This document shows positions 10,521-21,268 of a stretch of 64,000 nucleotides of DNA, piece by piece. Both the position numbers and the translations under genes were made by a program. The notes under the pieces were generated by a model that worked only from the letters and a program-made list of their open reading frames with translations, did not search any database and had not been told where the DNA came from. Numbering within the stretch: the stretch's first letter is position 1; each line of letters opens with the position of its first letter. The stretch is from Cordylochernes scorpioides (taxonomy: Eukaryota > Arthropoda > Arachnida > Pseudoscorpiones > Chernetidae). The stretch covers positions 47,923,946-47,987,945 of the forward strand of contig CP092879.1 in the NCBI GenBank assembly GCA_030710605.1, written 5' to 3'.

Positions 10521-10890
10521 AATGTTTTCATTTTATATCTATTTTAAGGCTTCGATGGCAAAGTATTTCTGTTTTAGAGGTGATATTGCGATTGTGGTAT
10601 CTGGCTTCTATGAAAAGGGTGTTATATGCGCTAATAAGTAGGTCTTGAGAACTGCGAAGTATCTTTAAGCTAGATAGAGATAAGAAGAGAGGATAAAATA
10701 GAGACAACTTGTGCTCCTGTAGCGCAAGAGATAAGATTGGTGTGAGTGAGATAAGTTTGAATCTTATCACTACATTACTTTCAGTTTCAGAGACAATCCT
10801 AGATACGAGTCTAAGCAGCAACTTACAACGTCTCATACCATTAATAAATTTCACGAAGGGCTTAACCAAATGTATATTTTAATAACAATA

Positions 10891-11540
10891 TACACTCATA
10901 GACAAAACTTAAGGAATTTTCATATTTTGATGTCACCGATCGTCTATTTTTTTTTTAAGAATGAAGAGGATTGACTGTCAATAGGGAGTATGGTAATTTA
11001 TAACATCTATACAACTCTTTCACAACGATCTTTGATGATGTTATAGCAGATTTGTTGTAGCGATTAGTTCCACTTCTCTATAGCAGGTTTGAGGACGATT
11101 CTAGGAGTGAAATGACGAGCACTCCAATACGTCTCTCTAAGACATCCCCGACATGTTCTACTAGATTCATATCCTAACATCTGGCTGGTCAGTCCATCAT
11201 CCTCTGAATCTAATTGTTTAAAAAGAATTTTATTCGTGGAAGCCTGATCATTTCCCCTGAACAACAATGATGACTATGCACAGTTACACCTAGGCGCCGA
11301 CCCTATGCAATAGTATTAACGGAATTCACCTTTCTTTGCCAATGAGAAGCCCAAACCGTAAACCACCCAATATATAAACTACCAAATTTTCAGAGTCCAC
11401 CATCCTCTGGATAACCTCCTTCTCGAGGAGATCATTGACTAGCATCGCCCTATGTGGAGAAGAATTTTTGTCCGAAAAAATGGACGAAGAACCAACACAC
11501 AAACGGTTCACACGATCTAATGAAGCCATCAGTTTTCATT
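10891..11540 (-). mobile_element. Tc1-like DNA transposon remnant
   Basis: Starts with TACACTCATAGACAAAACTT, the terminal sequence of the Tc1-type MITEs in this window. Minus-strand translation of about 11260-11020 in three frames gives the Tc1 transposase tail: a W/*-PARC-x-D-x-N segment, VEHVGDVLERRI and NLL...RSGTNRYNK. These correspond to the conserved WPARSPDLNPIE-type and C-terminal motifs. Frame 11529-11326 contains SPHRAMLVNDLLEKEVIQRM, resembling the segment around the second catalytic Asp. Stops and frameshifts throughout: no active transposase. Confidence 0.65.
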
Positions 11541-12200
11541 CAAAATTTGCAGGTTTCAAAAAGAACAACAGTTATTATTACATAACAGAGTGAAGGCTTA
11601 CCAAAAATGATTAGAAATTCCATATACCTAACTTCAATAAATTGAATTCTGCTAACAGATGCATTCATTCGAATAATTTATTTCAAAATTTGCAAGATTT
11701 AAAAAGAATAACAGTTATTATTTTATAACAGAGCGAAAGCTTACCAAATATTATTTAAAATTCTATATATTCAACTTCAATAAACCAAATAACAGATGCA
11801 TTTATCGGAATAATTTTGCATATATTTGTCAATTTCTATTATATAATCTTTAATAATATTAAAATCTTATTTTTCCAAATGTGTTTGATAAGACTCTTAA
11901 TTTTAGACACCAGAATGTATATATGTAGGGGAACTAAGAATATAAATAATAAAAATTATAAAAGGAATTTGAATTTAGTTTCCTTATTTCTTCATAATCC
12001 ATTAAAAAAATAAGTGCACTCCGATATTCTGGTATGGGAGATATACAAATAAACAAATTTAAGCTGCTAGCACATTTCTATTTGACAATTAAAAATGGTT
12101 TATTGACATCTAGTCAATGGTCAAGAGAGAGTTTCCAGAGTTTAAAATAGTAGAGAAAAATATATACACCAGATGAGGCCTTCTCCGAAGGGACGTCTGG
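11541..12200. other. AT-rich stretch with a partial direct duplication
   Basis: AAAATTTGCAGGTTTCAAAAAGAA (only partly conserved) and the following AACAGTTATTATT...CTTACCAAA...CAACTTCAATAAA run occurs twice, at about 11540-11640 and 11690-11785. No gene recognised. Confidence 0.45.
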
Positions 12201-12203
12201 ATC

Positions 12204-12611
12204 CTATCCGGAGCTTAGAATCGTCTTGAGTTCAGACAGGCCCTTGCGAGTTATGGAATCCGTGTCCCCAGCATGCTGGATGACTGTGTTGAGGAACTTG
12301 ACAAGAATAATCTTGTGTTTAGGTAAGGTATCCGCGAGGAAACTCTCCCTAAAATGGGGGTACAGGACCGCATACGCGACATCATTAATGGTCGTCCCTC
12401 GGTTATATAGGGGCCTAAGGATAGTTTCATCATTCAGTTGTTCGATTATGTCCATTAACTGATTCTCACGTTCCATTTATTGCTTCTCCTGGAGCGTCGG
12501 GGTAGGTATTAGAGGCGGAAGGACTAATACGGCTGGAGTTGACTCTTCCTCATGGGGAGTAGGCGGCGCTAGTTCAGCAGGTGCACCTTTCTATTGTCGT
12601 TGTGTTTTCAT
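12204..12611 (-). pseudogene. unrecognised protein, interrupted by two in-frame stops
   Basis: A single minus-strand frame runs from an ATG at 12611 to a stop at 12204 with two internal stops: TAG at codon 7 and TAA just before the ATG at 12476. Each stop directly follows a CAA codon. The N-terminal half is Pro-rich (APPTPHEEE, LPPLIPTPT) and the C-terminal 90 residues are a compact, mostly helical-looking sequence (MERENQLMDIIEQLNDETIL at its start). I do not recognise the family. C-to-T decay of two Gln codons is the simplest reading. Alternatively, only the last 90 codons are a gene. It sits next to the minisatellite. Confidence 0.4.
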
Positions 12612-12699
12612 CTCAAAAATATTTATCTAGAAGTCATCAGTGAATCAGAAGTTTTATCTTCGTGCGATATGGTGAAGGTCGGTGGGACCTCTTGAATCT

Positions 12700-14721
12700 T
12701 ATCTCACGAGGGATCTACGTGGCCAACTTTATCTGATATCCTGGAGGTATGCAACTTTAACTGATAGCATGCAGGTATGCATCTTTACCTGAAAACATCG
12801 AGGTATGCCACTTGAATTTATAGCATAGAGGTATAATACTCTACCTGATAGAGCATGTAGGTATGCAATTTTACCTGTTAGCATGGGGTATGCAACTTTA
12901 CCTGACATCAAGGAAGTATGTAACTCTACCTGATTGCAGGCAGGTATGCATCTTTACCAGAAAACATCGAGGTATGCAACTTGAATTTATAGCATAGAGG
13001 TATAATATTTTACCTGATAGCATGGAGGTATGCAATTTTACCTTATATCAAGGAGGTATGCAACTTGAATGTATAGAGCATGTAGGTATTCAACTTTACC
13101 TGATAGCATGGAGGTATGCATTTTTACCTGATATCAAAGAAGTATGCAACTTCACCTGATAGCATGGAGGTATAAAATTTACCTGATATCGATGAGGTAT
13201 GCAACTTTACCTGATAGTATGGAGGTGTGCAACTTGAATGTATAGCATGTAGGTATACAACTTTACCTGATAGCATGGAGGTATAAAATTTACCTGATAT
13301 CGAGGAGGTATGCAACTTTACCTGATAGTATGGAGGTGTGCAACTTGAATGTATAGCATGTAGGTATACAACTTTACCTGAAAGCATGGAGGTATGCAGC
13401 TTTACCTGATATCATGGAGGCATGCAACTTTACATGATATCAAAGAGGTATGCACCTTTATTTGATAGCATGGAGGTTTGCAATTTTACCTTATATCAAG
13501 GAGGTATGCAACTTGAATGTATAGAGCATGTAGGTATTCAACTTTACCTGATAGCATGGAGGTATGCATTTTTACCTGATATCAAAGAAGTATGCAACTT
13601 CACCTGATAGCATGGAGGTATAAAATTTACCTGATATCGAGGAGGTATGCAACTTTACCTGATAGTATGGAGGTGTGCAACTTGAATTTATAGCATGGAG
13701 GTATACAACTTTAACTGATAGCATGCAGGTATGCATCTTTACCTGAAATATCGAGGAATGCCACTTGAATTTATAGCATAGAGGTATAATACTCTACCTG
13801 ATAGCATGTAGGTTTGCAATTTTACCTGTTAGCATGGGGGTATGCAACTTTACCTGACATCAAGGAGGTATGTAACTTTAACTGATAGCAGGCAGGTATG
13901 CATCTTTACCTGAAAACATCGAGGTATGCAACTTGAATTTATAGCATAGAGGTATAATACTTTACCTGATAGCATGGAGGTATGCAATTTTACCTTATAT
14001 CAAGGAGGTATGCAACTTGAATGTATAGCATGTAGGTATTCAACTTTACCTGATAGCATGGAAGTATGCATTTTTACCTGATATCAAAGAGGTATGCAAC
14101 TTCACCTGATAGCATGGAGGTATAAAATTTACCTGATATCGAGGAGGTATGCAACTTTACCTGATAGTATGGAGGTGTGCAACTTGAATGTGTAGCATGT
14201 AGGTATACAACTTTACCTGAAAGCATGGAGGTATGCAGCTTTACCTGATATCATGGAGACATGCAACTTTACATGATATCAAAGAGGTATGCAACTTTAT
14301 TTGATAGCATGAAGGTTTGCAACTTGAATTTATAGCATGGAGGTATAAAACTTGAATTTATAGCATGAAGGTATGCAACTTTACCTGATATCATGGAGGC
14401 ATGCAACTTGAATTTATAGCATGAAGGTATGCAACTTGAATTTATAGCATTAAGGTATGCAACTTTACCTGATATCAAAGAGGTATGCAAACTACCTGAT
14501 AGCATGCAGGTATAAAATTTATCTAATATCAAGGAGGTATGCAACTTTACCTGATAGTATGGAGGTATGCAACTTTACATGACAGCAAGGAGGTATGCAG
14601 CTTTACCTGATATCATGGAGGCATGCAACTTTACATGATAACAAAGAGATATGCAACTTTATTTGATAGCATGGAGGTATGCAACTTGAATTCGTAGCAT
14701 GGAGGTATAATACTTTACCTG
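12700..14721. repeat. 28-bp minisatellite array with higher-order structure
   Basis: Tandem units of about 28 bp with consensus AGGTATGCAACTTTACCTGA followed by TAGCATGG or TATCAAGG. Variant units have GAATTTA in place of TACCTGA. Units combine into larger periods: four units (about 111 bp) repeat at 13145-13390, and a long block starting near 12760 reappears at about 13714 (offset about 954 bp, roughly 34 units). Short ORFs running through the array (for example 13124-13387 minus, 14269-14544 minus) follow from the repeat and are not genes. The array resumes after the Copia-1 insertion. Confidence 0.92.
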
Positions 14722-14726
14722 ATTAT
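14722..14726. other. Copia-1 target-site duplication, left
   Basis: ATTAT immediately before the 5' LTR, repeated at 19426-19430. Confidence 0.85.
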
Positions 14727-14902
14727 TGTTGTATTTTATTTTTGAATACTCTGTGTGAAAGCTAGATTTGGAATAGGAACTAACCTATAAGTTTTGGTTT
14801 GGCTTTTCGGTGTTTGTTTTTGTTTGCTTTCTTGTCTTGCTAAATGCAATAAATAATTCTTTTGTTGCTTTAAAGAGAGTTGTAATTATTTAAAATACTA
14901 CA
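14727..14902 (+). repeat. Copia-1 5' LTR
   Basis: 176 bp, TGTTGTATTTTA...TACTACA. Identical to 19250-19425 except for one base (T at 14739, G at 19262). Confidence 0.92.
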
Positions 14903-14907
14903 ATTTA

Positions 14908-14923
14908 TGGTAGCAGACAGCGG
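14908..14923 (+). promoter_or_regulatory. Copia-1 primer-binding site
   Basis: TGGTAGCAGACAGCGG starts five bases after the 5' LTR. It resembles the TGGTATCAGAGC-type site that many copia elements use for a half initiator-Met tRNA. Confidence 0.55.
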
Positions 14924-15151
14924 TTCAATTTAAAACTTGAGAAAAAGCGAAAATATTTTATCAGAAGTTTGATACGTTTATTCTAATCGGTAAACAAAGA
15001 TCTCTTCTGCATCAAGGTATGTAAATTTTGAAATATATTCCAATAGAATTTGAATTATATTGATAAAAGAAAGTTTCAAATATAAGGATTAAAAAAAAAC
15101 ATTTTTTGAATTATAAACTACCTTTAAACTATATTGTTTAATTTTTAAAAG

Positions 15152-16273
15152 TTGAAAAACAAGGCTAAAATGGATTGCAATTTTTCGCCAACGACAAAAA
15201 TTGAACCTCTAACAGGAACAAATTATCCTATTTGGGCTTTAAAAGTCGGAGCACTTTTACGTGGAAAGAAATTATTTAAATGCGTAATTTTGGATCCCGA
15301 GCCTGATATAGAAGATGAAGTCGCTTGGCAAATATGGAGTGAAAAGAATGACGAAGCCTTTGGAATTATAGTTACAACTCTATCAGATGAACAAGCAGGA
15401 ATGTTTCTAGATGAAACTAAAGCAAAGAAAGTATGGGATGAATTAAAGAAAATCTACACGGGCAACCTAGAAGATAAGATCATTGATATTGGACTTGAAC
15501 TTAAGAATATCAAGATGAAAAATAATGAATCCATAAATGAATATATGGCTAGAGCCCAAAATATTGCCTCTCAAAGTTCTTCACTCGGACACCAAATATC
15601 CCAAAGAGAACTAGCGTTTCATATTGTGCGAGGTATCCATCCAAGATTGGAAAAGATCGCTGTTGTACTGAGAACTAGAAGAGACTTAACTCTTGATGAA
15701 ATTCGGCAGTCACTTAGAGAGGAAGAGAATCGAATGAATTCTAAGATGAATGAGAGTCATTCTGATGAAAATGAACAGGCTTACAGAAGTAAAGACAGAA
15801 GAAATCACTATCAACAGAATCGACAAAAGGAGTGTTTTGTTTGCCATAAAAAAGGACATTTAGCTAAAGATTGCTGGTTCAAAAATAAGCGAACTCAAGA
15901 ACAACATGGGAAAAGAAATGCAAATTCAAATACGAACTATAACAAACAAAATTTCAGAAATAATGCGAATACCGTCTCAAGCAAGCCTGCGGAACAAACT
16001 TTCAATACCAGCACAGATCGAGTTTTTGAAAGCTCCTCAAATAATTATAGTCAGATACAAACCTGGTGTCTTGACTCAGGGTGTACTACGCACTTATCCC
16101 CACACTTGGACTGGATGGAAAATGTAATGCGTTATGAAAGTGAGATAAATTTGGCAGAAGAAGGTAAAGTTACACATGCTACAGCTAAAGGTGATATCAA
16201 GGTTTCTACTTGTACCGAAAACGGAATTGAGAATGTTCAAATTATAAAGGGGTTCTGCATGTACCTAACTTAA
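15152..16273 (+). CDS. Copia-1 Gag and start of protease (frame 1)
   Basis: 373 codons. Residues about 10-190 are a copia-type Gag (LTGTNYPIWALKVGALL near the start; FHIVRGIHP near 155). A CCHC zinc knuckle, CFVCHKKGHLAKDC, lies at about residues 228-241. The aspartic protease motif WCLDSGCTTHLSPH is at about 305 (D-S-G). The frame stops soon after, at 16273, where the protease-integrase linker should continue. The continuation lies in another phase from a G4 run at about 16249-16252, pointing to loss of one base. The start is placed at 15152; an alternative ATG eight codons on (MDCNFSPTTKI) may be the real one. Confidence 0.88.
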   Translation: MKNKAKMDCNFSPTTKIEPLTGTNYPIWALKVGALLRGKKLFKCVILDPEPDIEDEVAWQIWSEKNDEAFGIIVTTLSDEQAGMFLDETKAKKVWDELKKIYTGNLEDKIIDIGLELKNIKMKNNESINEYMARAQNIASQSSSLGHQISQRELAFHIVRGIHPRLEKIAVVLRTRRDLTLDEIRQSLREEENRMNSKMNESHSDENEQAYRSKDRRNHYQQNRQKECFVCHKKGHLAKDCWFKNKRTQEQHGKRNANSNTNYNKQNFRNNANTVSSKPAEQTFNTSTDRVFESSSNNYSQIQTWCLDSGCTTHLSPHLDWMENVMRYESEINLAEEGKVTHATAKGDIKVSTCTENGIENVQIIKGFCMYLT

Positions 16274-16398
16274 GGTCTAATCTTTTATCAATATACGAAT
16301 TAACTAACAAAGGAAATACTGTAATTTTCAATAGAGATGGAGCAAAGATTTACAATGAACAGGATGATTTAATTGCAGAGGCTCAAACCCAGGATAGG

Positions 16399-19050
16399 AT
16401 GTATGTAATGGAAACAAGGTCCAGAGATGAATACTCGGAAAAGACGGAGAATGTCATGACCACAAAAGATGATTTCTCAAATGATAATATCAGCTTGTGG
16501 CATAGAAGACTGAATCATTTGAACGAAGCGTACATGAAAGAGATAATTCAACGGAATGTGGTATTGGGGTTAAATGTTAAAATTAAGAACTTGCCAGAAT
16601 GTGAAGCTTGTATAATGGGGAAATTGACTCGACAACCTTACCATCCCGTTACCACCAACTGTACAACCAAACCCCTTGAATTGGTGCATATGGATTTGTG
16701 TGGTCCAATGCCATACCAATCTCTAGGTGGATCAAAATACTTTTTTGTTCTGGTTAATGACTTCAGCCGAAGAACCTTTGTCTACTTTCTGAAAAACAAA
16801 GATGAAACTTTGGGGAAGTTTGAAGAATTTAAGGCAAGAGTGGAAAATGAGCTAAACCTGAAAATAAAGGATGTGCGAACTGATAATGGCACAGAGTTCA
16901 CTAATCACAGATTCAAGAATTTCTTAATTAAAAATGGAATACACCACCAACTCTCCACCACCTACTCGCCACAAAGTAACAGAGTTGCAGAGAGAGTAAA
17001 CCGAAACCTAATTGAAACAGCAAGGACATTATTGTTTGATTCAGGATTACCCTTGGCTTTCTGGGCGGAGGCAGTCGCCACTGCATCATATGTCAAAAAC
17101 TGTACTCCACATAGGTCAATCAAGCTTGATACACCAATGGAGAAATGGAAAGGAAGAAAACCCTCCATTCGACATTTCAGAATATTCGGTTGTTTGGCGT
17201 TTTGGCCCATTACACAACAACATAGAAGTAAATTTATGCCTAAAAGTCGAAAAGGTATTTTTGTAGGCTATTCTCTGAAAAGAAAGGCTTATCGAGTGTA
17301 TGACATAATCACTAAGAAAATAGAAGAAGTAAGATCAGTAAAATTTGTCGAAAATGAGAAAGGAATTGATTATGCAAAAAATCTTCAAGAAGACACAAAT
17401 TACGACTATTTTTCATATAAAAAGGAAGAGGAAGATGATATAGAAATCGACCACCGGACGCGTACAGAAACCTCAGAACTGAATGAAGAAACGATTCCCA
17501 CGCTAGACGAACCTAACGAGGAAAGAATTGTACGGTCAGGTCGCAAAAAGGGAGATACTCAAAAAGTTTTAGAGGAAAAACACAGAGCAAAACTGAGAGA
17601 AGAAGAAATGAAATTGCTTGAACAAGGCGTTCGACGTTCGCGAAGAATAAAAGAAAGAAATAACGTGAATTTTATATTAGAACCAGAAGAACGTATTCCC
17701 GAAAATTATGAGGACGCGATTAACTGCGAGAATAAATATGAATGGCTCGAAGCAATGAAAGAAGAACTTTACTCTATTAACAAGCATAAAGTATGGACTC
17801 TCGTTCAAAGAGAAAAGAATATGAAGATCATAAACTGCAAATGGATCTTTAGCATAAAGAGTACGCCTAGTGAAGGTGTTTATAGAAGAAAAGCTAGATT
17901 AGTTGCTATTGGTTGTAATCAAAAATATGGCGTAGAATATGAGGAATCTTTTTCACCAGTGATCAGAAATGAAAGTCTTCGTGCAATTGTAGCCCTAGCA
18001 GCTCAGTTGAATTTGGTTATAACATCATATGATGTGAAGACCGCCTACCTTTACGGAGAATTGAAAGAAACTATTTTTATGAAACAGCCGGAAGGATTTG
18101 TTGAAAAAGGTGAAGAAGACAAAGTTTGCAAATTGTTAAAAAGTATATATGGACTTCCACAATCGGGACATTGTTGGAATAAAAAGATCAACGAGATACT
18201 GATACAACTGGGAATGGAAAGATCGCAATATGATCCATGTGTGTACACTTTTAGAAAAGGAAAGGAATATGGAATATTGGGTTTATACGTGGATGATCTA
18301 ATAATAGCCGGAACCGATAAAACCTTTAATGAGAAACTAGCATCAGAGATAGGAAGATTTGTTGCTTTAAAAGAAAAAGAGAAGAATGAACCTTTCATTG
18401 GTATAGAGATAAAGAAAACAGAATACGGTTTTGATCTATCACAAGCCCATTATATCGATAAAATCTTGAAGAAATTTGCACTCGAAGAATGTAACATTGT
18501 ACAAACTCCGGGAGATCGAGACCAAAGTTTTGATGAATGTCAAGACTCCAAACCAGTAGACAGGACATTGTATCAAGAGATGATCGGATCCCTGATGTAT
18601 TTGACAACCGGAACTCGTCCAGATATTTCTTTTGATGTGAGCAATTTATCCCGATTTTGCAATGATGCAAGAGAAGTACATTTAACAGGAGTTAAGAGAA
18701 TATATAGATACCTGAAGGGCACCAGAGATAAAATGTTAAGATACAAGCCATCAGAAAATAGCATTCTTGTCAGCACAGATGCAAGCTGGTGTTCAACAAG
18801 TGACGCAAAGTCCTATTCCGGATACACAGTTAAACTGGGAAACAACCTGATCAGTTGGAGAAGCAAGAAACAAAGTTTGGTGGCTCTGTCTACATGCGAA
18901 GCCGAACTGATTTCGATATGCGAAGGGGTCTGCGAAGTAAAATGGATTAAAGGACTTTTAGAAGAACTATGTAAGGATATGCGAACTTTCCTACAACGCT
19001 TAAAACAGATAGTCAATCTGCTATCAAGTGGATTAAATCTGAAACAATAA
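16399..19050 (+). CDS. Copia-1 integrase, reverse transcriptase, RNase H (frame 2)
   Basis: 883 codons; the ATG is internal, because coding in this phase begins about 16253. The integrase zinc-binding region (LWHRRLNHLN...CEACIMG) is at about residues 34-75. The catalytic core has HMDLCGP (about 95), RTDNGTEF (about 159) and NRVAERVNR (about 195), giving D, D, E. RT motifs are DVKTAYLYGEL, GLPQSGHCWNK and LYVDDLIIAG (about 630). RNase H has STDASWC (about 790) and STCEAELISI (about 829). The frame runs out at 19050. The missing RNase H end (the SAIKWIK segment and a TKHI...VKDAVEED segment) continues in another phase to a stop at 19221-19223, after an A-run at about 18998. Confidence 0.93.
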   Translation: MYVMETRSRDEYSEKTENVMTTKDDFSNDNISLWHRRLNHLNEAYMKEIIQRNVVLGLNVKIKNLPECEACIMGKLTRQPYHPVTTNCTTKPLELVHMDLCGPMPYQSLGGSKYFFVLVNDFSRRTFVYFLKNKDETLGKFEEFKARVENELNLKIKDVRTDNGTEFTNHRFKNFLIKNGIHHQLSTTYSPQSNRVAERVNRNLIETARTLLFDSGLPLAFWAEAVATASYVKNCTPHRSIKLDTPMEKWKGRKPSIRHFRIFGCLAFWPITQQHRSKFMPKSRKGIFVGYSLKRKAYRVYDIITKKIEEVRSVKFVENEKGIDYAKNLQEDTNYDYFSYKKEEEDDIEIDHRTRTETSELNEETIPTLDEPNEERIVRSGRKKGDTQKVLEEKHRAKLREEEMKLLEQGVRRSRRIKERNNVNFILEPEERIPENYEDAINCENKYEWLEAMKEELYSINKHKVWTLVQREKNMKIINCKWIFSIKSTPSEGVYRRKARLVAIGCNQKYGVEYEESFSPVIRNESLRAIVALAAQLNLVITSYDVKTAYLYGELKETIFMKQPEGFVEKGEEDKVCKLLKSIYGLPQSGHCWNKKINEILIQLGMERSQYDPCVYTFRKGKEYGILGLYVDDLIIAGTDKTFNEKLASEIGRFVALKEKEKNEPFIGIEIKKTEYGFDLSQAHYIDKILKKFALEECNIVQTPGDRDQSFDECQDSKPVDRTLYQEMIGSLMYLTTGTRPDISFDVSNLSRFCNDAREVHLTGVKRIYRYLKGTRDKMLRYKPSENSILVSTDASWCSTSDAKSYSGYTVKLGNNLISWRSKKQSLVALSTCEAELISICEGVCEVKWIKGLLEELCKDMRTFLQRLKQIVNLLSSGLNLKQ

Positions 19051-19249
19051 CTTCCCGGACGAAACATATAAACCGAAAATTGTATTTTGTAAAAGATGCT
19101 GTGGAAGAAGATACAATCGACCTTGAATTTGTTAGGAGTGACGAAATGGAAGCGGACCTATTAACAAAGAGTCTTCCCAAGGAGAAACTTAAAAACTGTA
19201 TAAACTCTCTCGGACTTGTTTGATAGAAGCTTCCACACAGGGGAGGGAT

Positions 19250-19425
19250 TGTTGTATTTTATGTTTGAATACTCTGTGTGAAAGCTAGATTTGGAATAGG
19301 AACTAACCTATAAGTTTTGGTTTGGCTTTTCGGTGTTTGTTTTTGTTTGCTTTCTTGTCTTGCTAAATGCAATAAATAATTCTTTTGTTGCTTTAAAGAG
19401 AGTTGTAATTATTTAAAATACTACA
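19250..19425 (+). repeat. Copia-1 3' LTR
   Basis: 176 bp, preceded by a purine-rich tract and followed by the target duplication ATTAT (19426-19430). Confidence 0.92.
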
Positions 19426-19520
19426 ATTATCAAGGAGGTATGCAACTTTACCTGAAAGCATGGATGTATGTAAATTTACTTGAAAGCATGGAGGTATGTA
19501 ACTTTATCTGATTACATGAA
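19426..19520. repeat. minisatellite, right remainder
   Basis: About three 28-bp units (AAGGAGGTATGCAACTTTAC and diverged copies), continuing the 12700-14721 array after the Copia-1 insertion. Confidence 0.85.
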
Positions 19521-19786
19521 TAATATTTCAGTATTGAGGTTAGCTATATGATCTATTAAAGAGATAGAGCCCTATCAACCATCAAAATTTATCACACGAG
19601 GTTTCAGCGACCCACTATCGCACTTTTCAAGATGAAAAAGCTTAGCACGACGTTTGTCGATATCTATAAAGTTTTGAAACATATTCACATAAAAACGTGT
19701 AGCGAGTCGCTGCAAACTAAAATATAAAACTCTGAAGCCAACAAGAAAAGCGGGGAGATGATTTTAATGAATTCCACGAGTCCTCG

Positions 19787-20372
19787 GCCATAAGAGACCA
19801 AACAAAGATATCAGAATTTGAGAGGACTATAACTTCCTCGATAGACTCAGGGTTAAAGGATAAGATTCAAGGGAGGAGTTTATTTATATTGTTACGAGAA
19901 GAACACTTGCAACCTCCGCCAATAGATGGCGCTTTCGCCTGTTTTGCTTCTGAAACTGATGTGGGAGACGCCGGCTGCTGTGGTCCTGTTTCCAGGGGAA
20001 AACTTACACTTACACTTTTATATTGGCCCTGGGAGGTAACATAATGTAAATACCTGTTGTTTGTTATCCCATTTAAAAGTTAACGTTTAGTAATAAAAGA
20101 CAATAAAGGTCAGTGTTTGAAGTCTCCGTGCCGCCTGCTGTTGTTCCTATCGCCATCATCGTTGCTGTTACATTTCTATACGTTTTTAGGTGGCCTGCAG
20201 GGAAGACCTACAAAGAAGATCAACGGGAGTCCGGGCAGGTGATCCACGGCGGAAGAAGCACATCGTCGGCCATAAGAGACCAACCAAAGATATCATAATT
20301 TGAGAAGACTATAACTTCCTCGATAGATTTAGGATTAAAGGATAAGATTCAAAGGCTGAGTTTCTTTATATG
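19787..20372 (+). repeat. LTR-like segment between about 105-bp direct repeats
   Basis: 19787-19891 and 20268-20372 are near-identical direct repeats (GGCCATAAGAGACCAA at the start, GAGTTT...TTTATAT at the end). The intervening 376 bp starts TGTTACGAGAAGAACACTTG and contains AATAAAAGACAATAAAGG at about 20090. It could end at the TGTTACA at about 20165-20171, a TG...CA layout like an LTR. No matching 4-6 bp target duplication was found, so LTR identity is tentative. No ORF with motifs. Confidence 0.45.
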
Positions 20373-20605
20373 AAAAAGAAACGTTTTTCAGTGAAAGCTT
20401 CTCTTTTAATCCAAGATACGAGCAATCATCAAACCGAACATAGAACCATCTGATAATTGTAGATAGAAAATATTTAGCCTTATTCTTTATCATATTAGAC
20501 ACAAATTAAAAAGGTTCCTAAACAGGATATAGAAAAAAAAGAACAACTTGTGAGTCAAGGCATGACAAATTCAGTTTCGTTGTAATTATAGTATACCTCC
20601 ATTCT
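20373..20605. other. intergenic stretch, nothing recognised
   Basis: No motif seen. Confidence 0.3.
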
Positions 20606-20970
20606 ACACTCTCTCATAGATAAAACTTAAGAAAGTAGAAAGTCTTTGAAATCTCCCGTTTTCTTTTTTAAAGAGACAGAGTCCATTTTGTTTACACGTG
20701 GTTATTTAGTGTGTCTTCAATAAAGGTAATTGTTATATCTTTCAGAGTTATTATCTGAATCCCGATATACATGCTAAAATGTACAACTTTCTTAAGTTTT
20801 GTCCATGAGTAAACTTTCAGAGTTATTATTTGAATCCCGCTATACATGCTAAAAGGTACAAATTCCTTGAGTTTTGTCCATGAGTGTATCTTTCAGAGTT
20901 ATTATCTGAATCCCGATATACATGCTAAAAGGTACAACTTCCTTAAGTTTTGTCTCCATGAGTGTATATG
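20606..20970. mobile_element. Tc1-type MITE with triplicated right end
   Basis: Same arrangement as 7596-7955. The left end is ACTCTCTCATAGATAAAACTT. The right-end block (TTTCAGAGTTATTATYTGAATCCCG to TTTTGTCCATGAGTGTA) is repeated three times in tandem at about 20740-20815, 20815-20888 and 20888-20970. Confidence 0.65.
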
Positions 20971-21268
20971 GCGTAATACAAGACTTGTAAGAAACGTGTA
21001 AGGTTTACGTTACAAAACATTCGGCAATATTTATTTACAAAATCTGTGTGAAAATACAATGTGATTTACACGTTACGTACGTCAAGATAAGAGGTTTATC
21101 TAGGAAACACAATATAGTAGGTTTATCATAAAAAGGTTATCGTTACACAACAACCTCTTTATATTTATTGTTGTTATCTAATGTTTGAATTTTTTTTTAT
21201 TTATAATTTTTTAAGTTTTTGTTGAAAATATTAGAAATATATATTTTAACGCTACTTTGCTTTTTAAT

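Larger units (their letters stand above)
14727..19425 (+). mobile_element. Copia-1, complete Ty1/copia LTR retrotransposon
   Basis: 4.7-kb element with 176-bp LTRs, a 5-bp target duplication (ATTAT), primer-binding site, gag-protease-integrase-RT-RNase H order and a purine tract (AGGGGAGGGA, about 19237-19247) before the 3' LTR. Integrase before RT defines the copia group. One LTR mismatch implies a very recent insertion. Even so, two single-base losses in homopolymer runs (about 16250 and 18998) break the polyprotein, so this copy is probably defective. It sits inside the minisatellite. Confidence 0.93.

Noticed and set aside
10528..10869. 113-codon minus-strand frame between a MITE and a Tc1 remnant
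   Set aside because: Hydrophobic, low-complexity composition and no motif; cannot be distinguished from a chance frame in AT-rich DNA.
13124..14544. Several ORFs of 60-91 codons with repeating peptides in the minisatellite
   Set aside because: Both strands give such frames, and the repeat unit (28 bp) is not a multiple of three, so the peptides follow from the array, not from a gene.
12700..14721. A CRISPR array (regular short repeats)
   Set aside because: Units are directly contiguous and diverged with no unique spacers, and the context is a eukaryotic genome.
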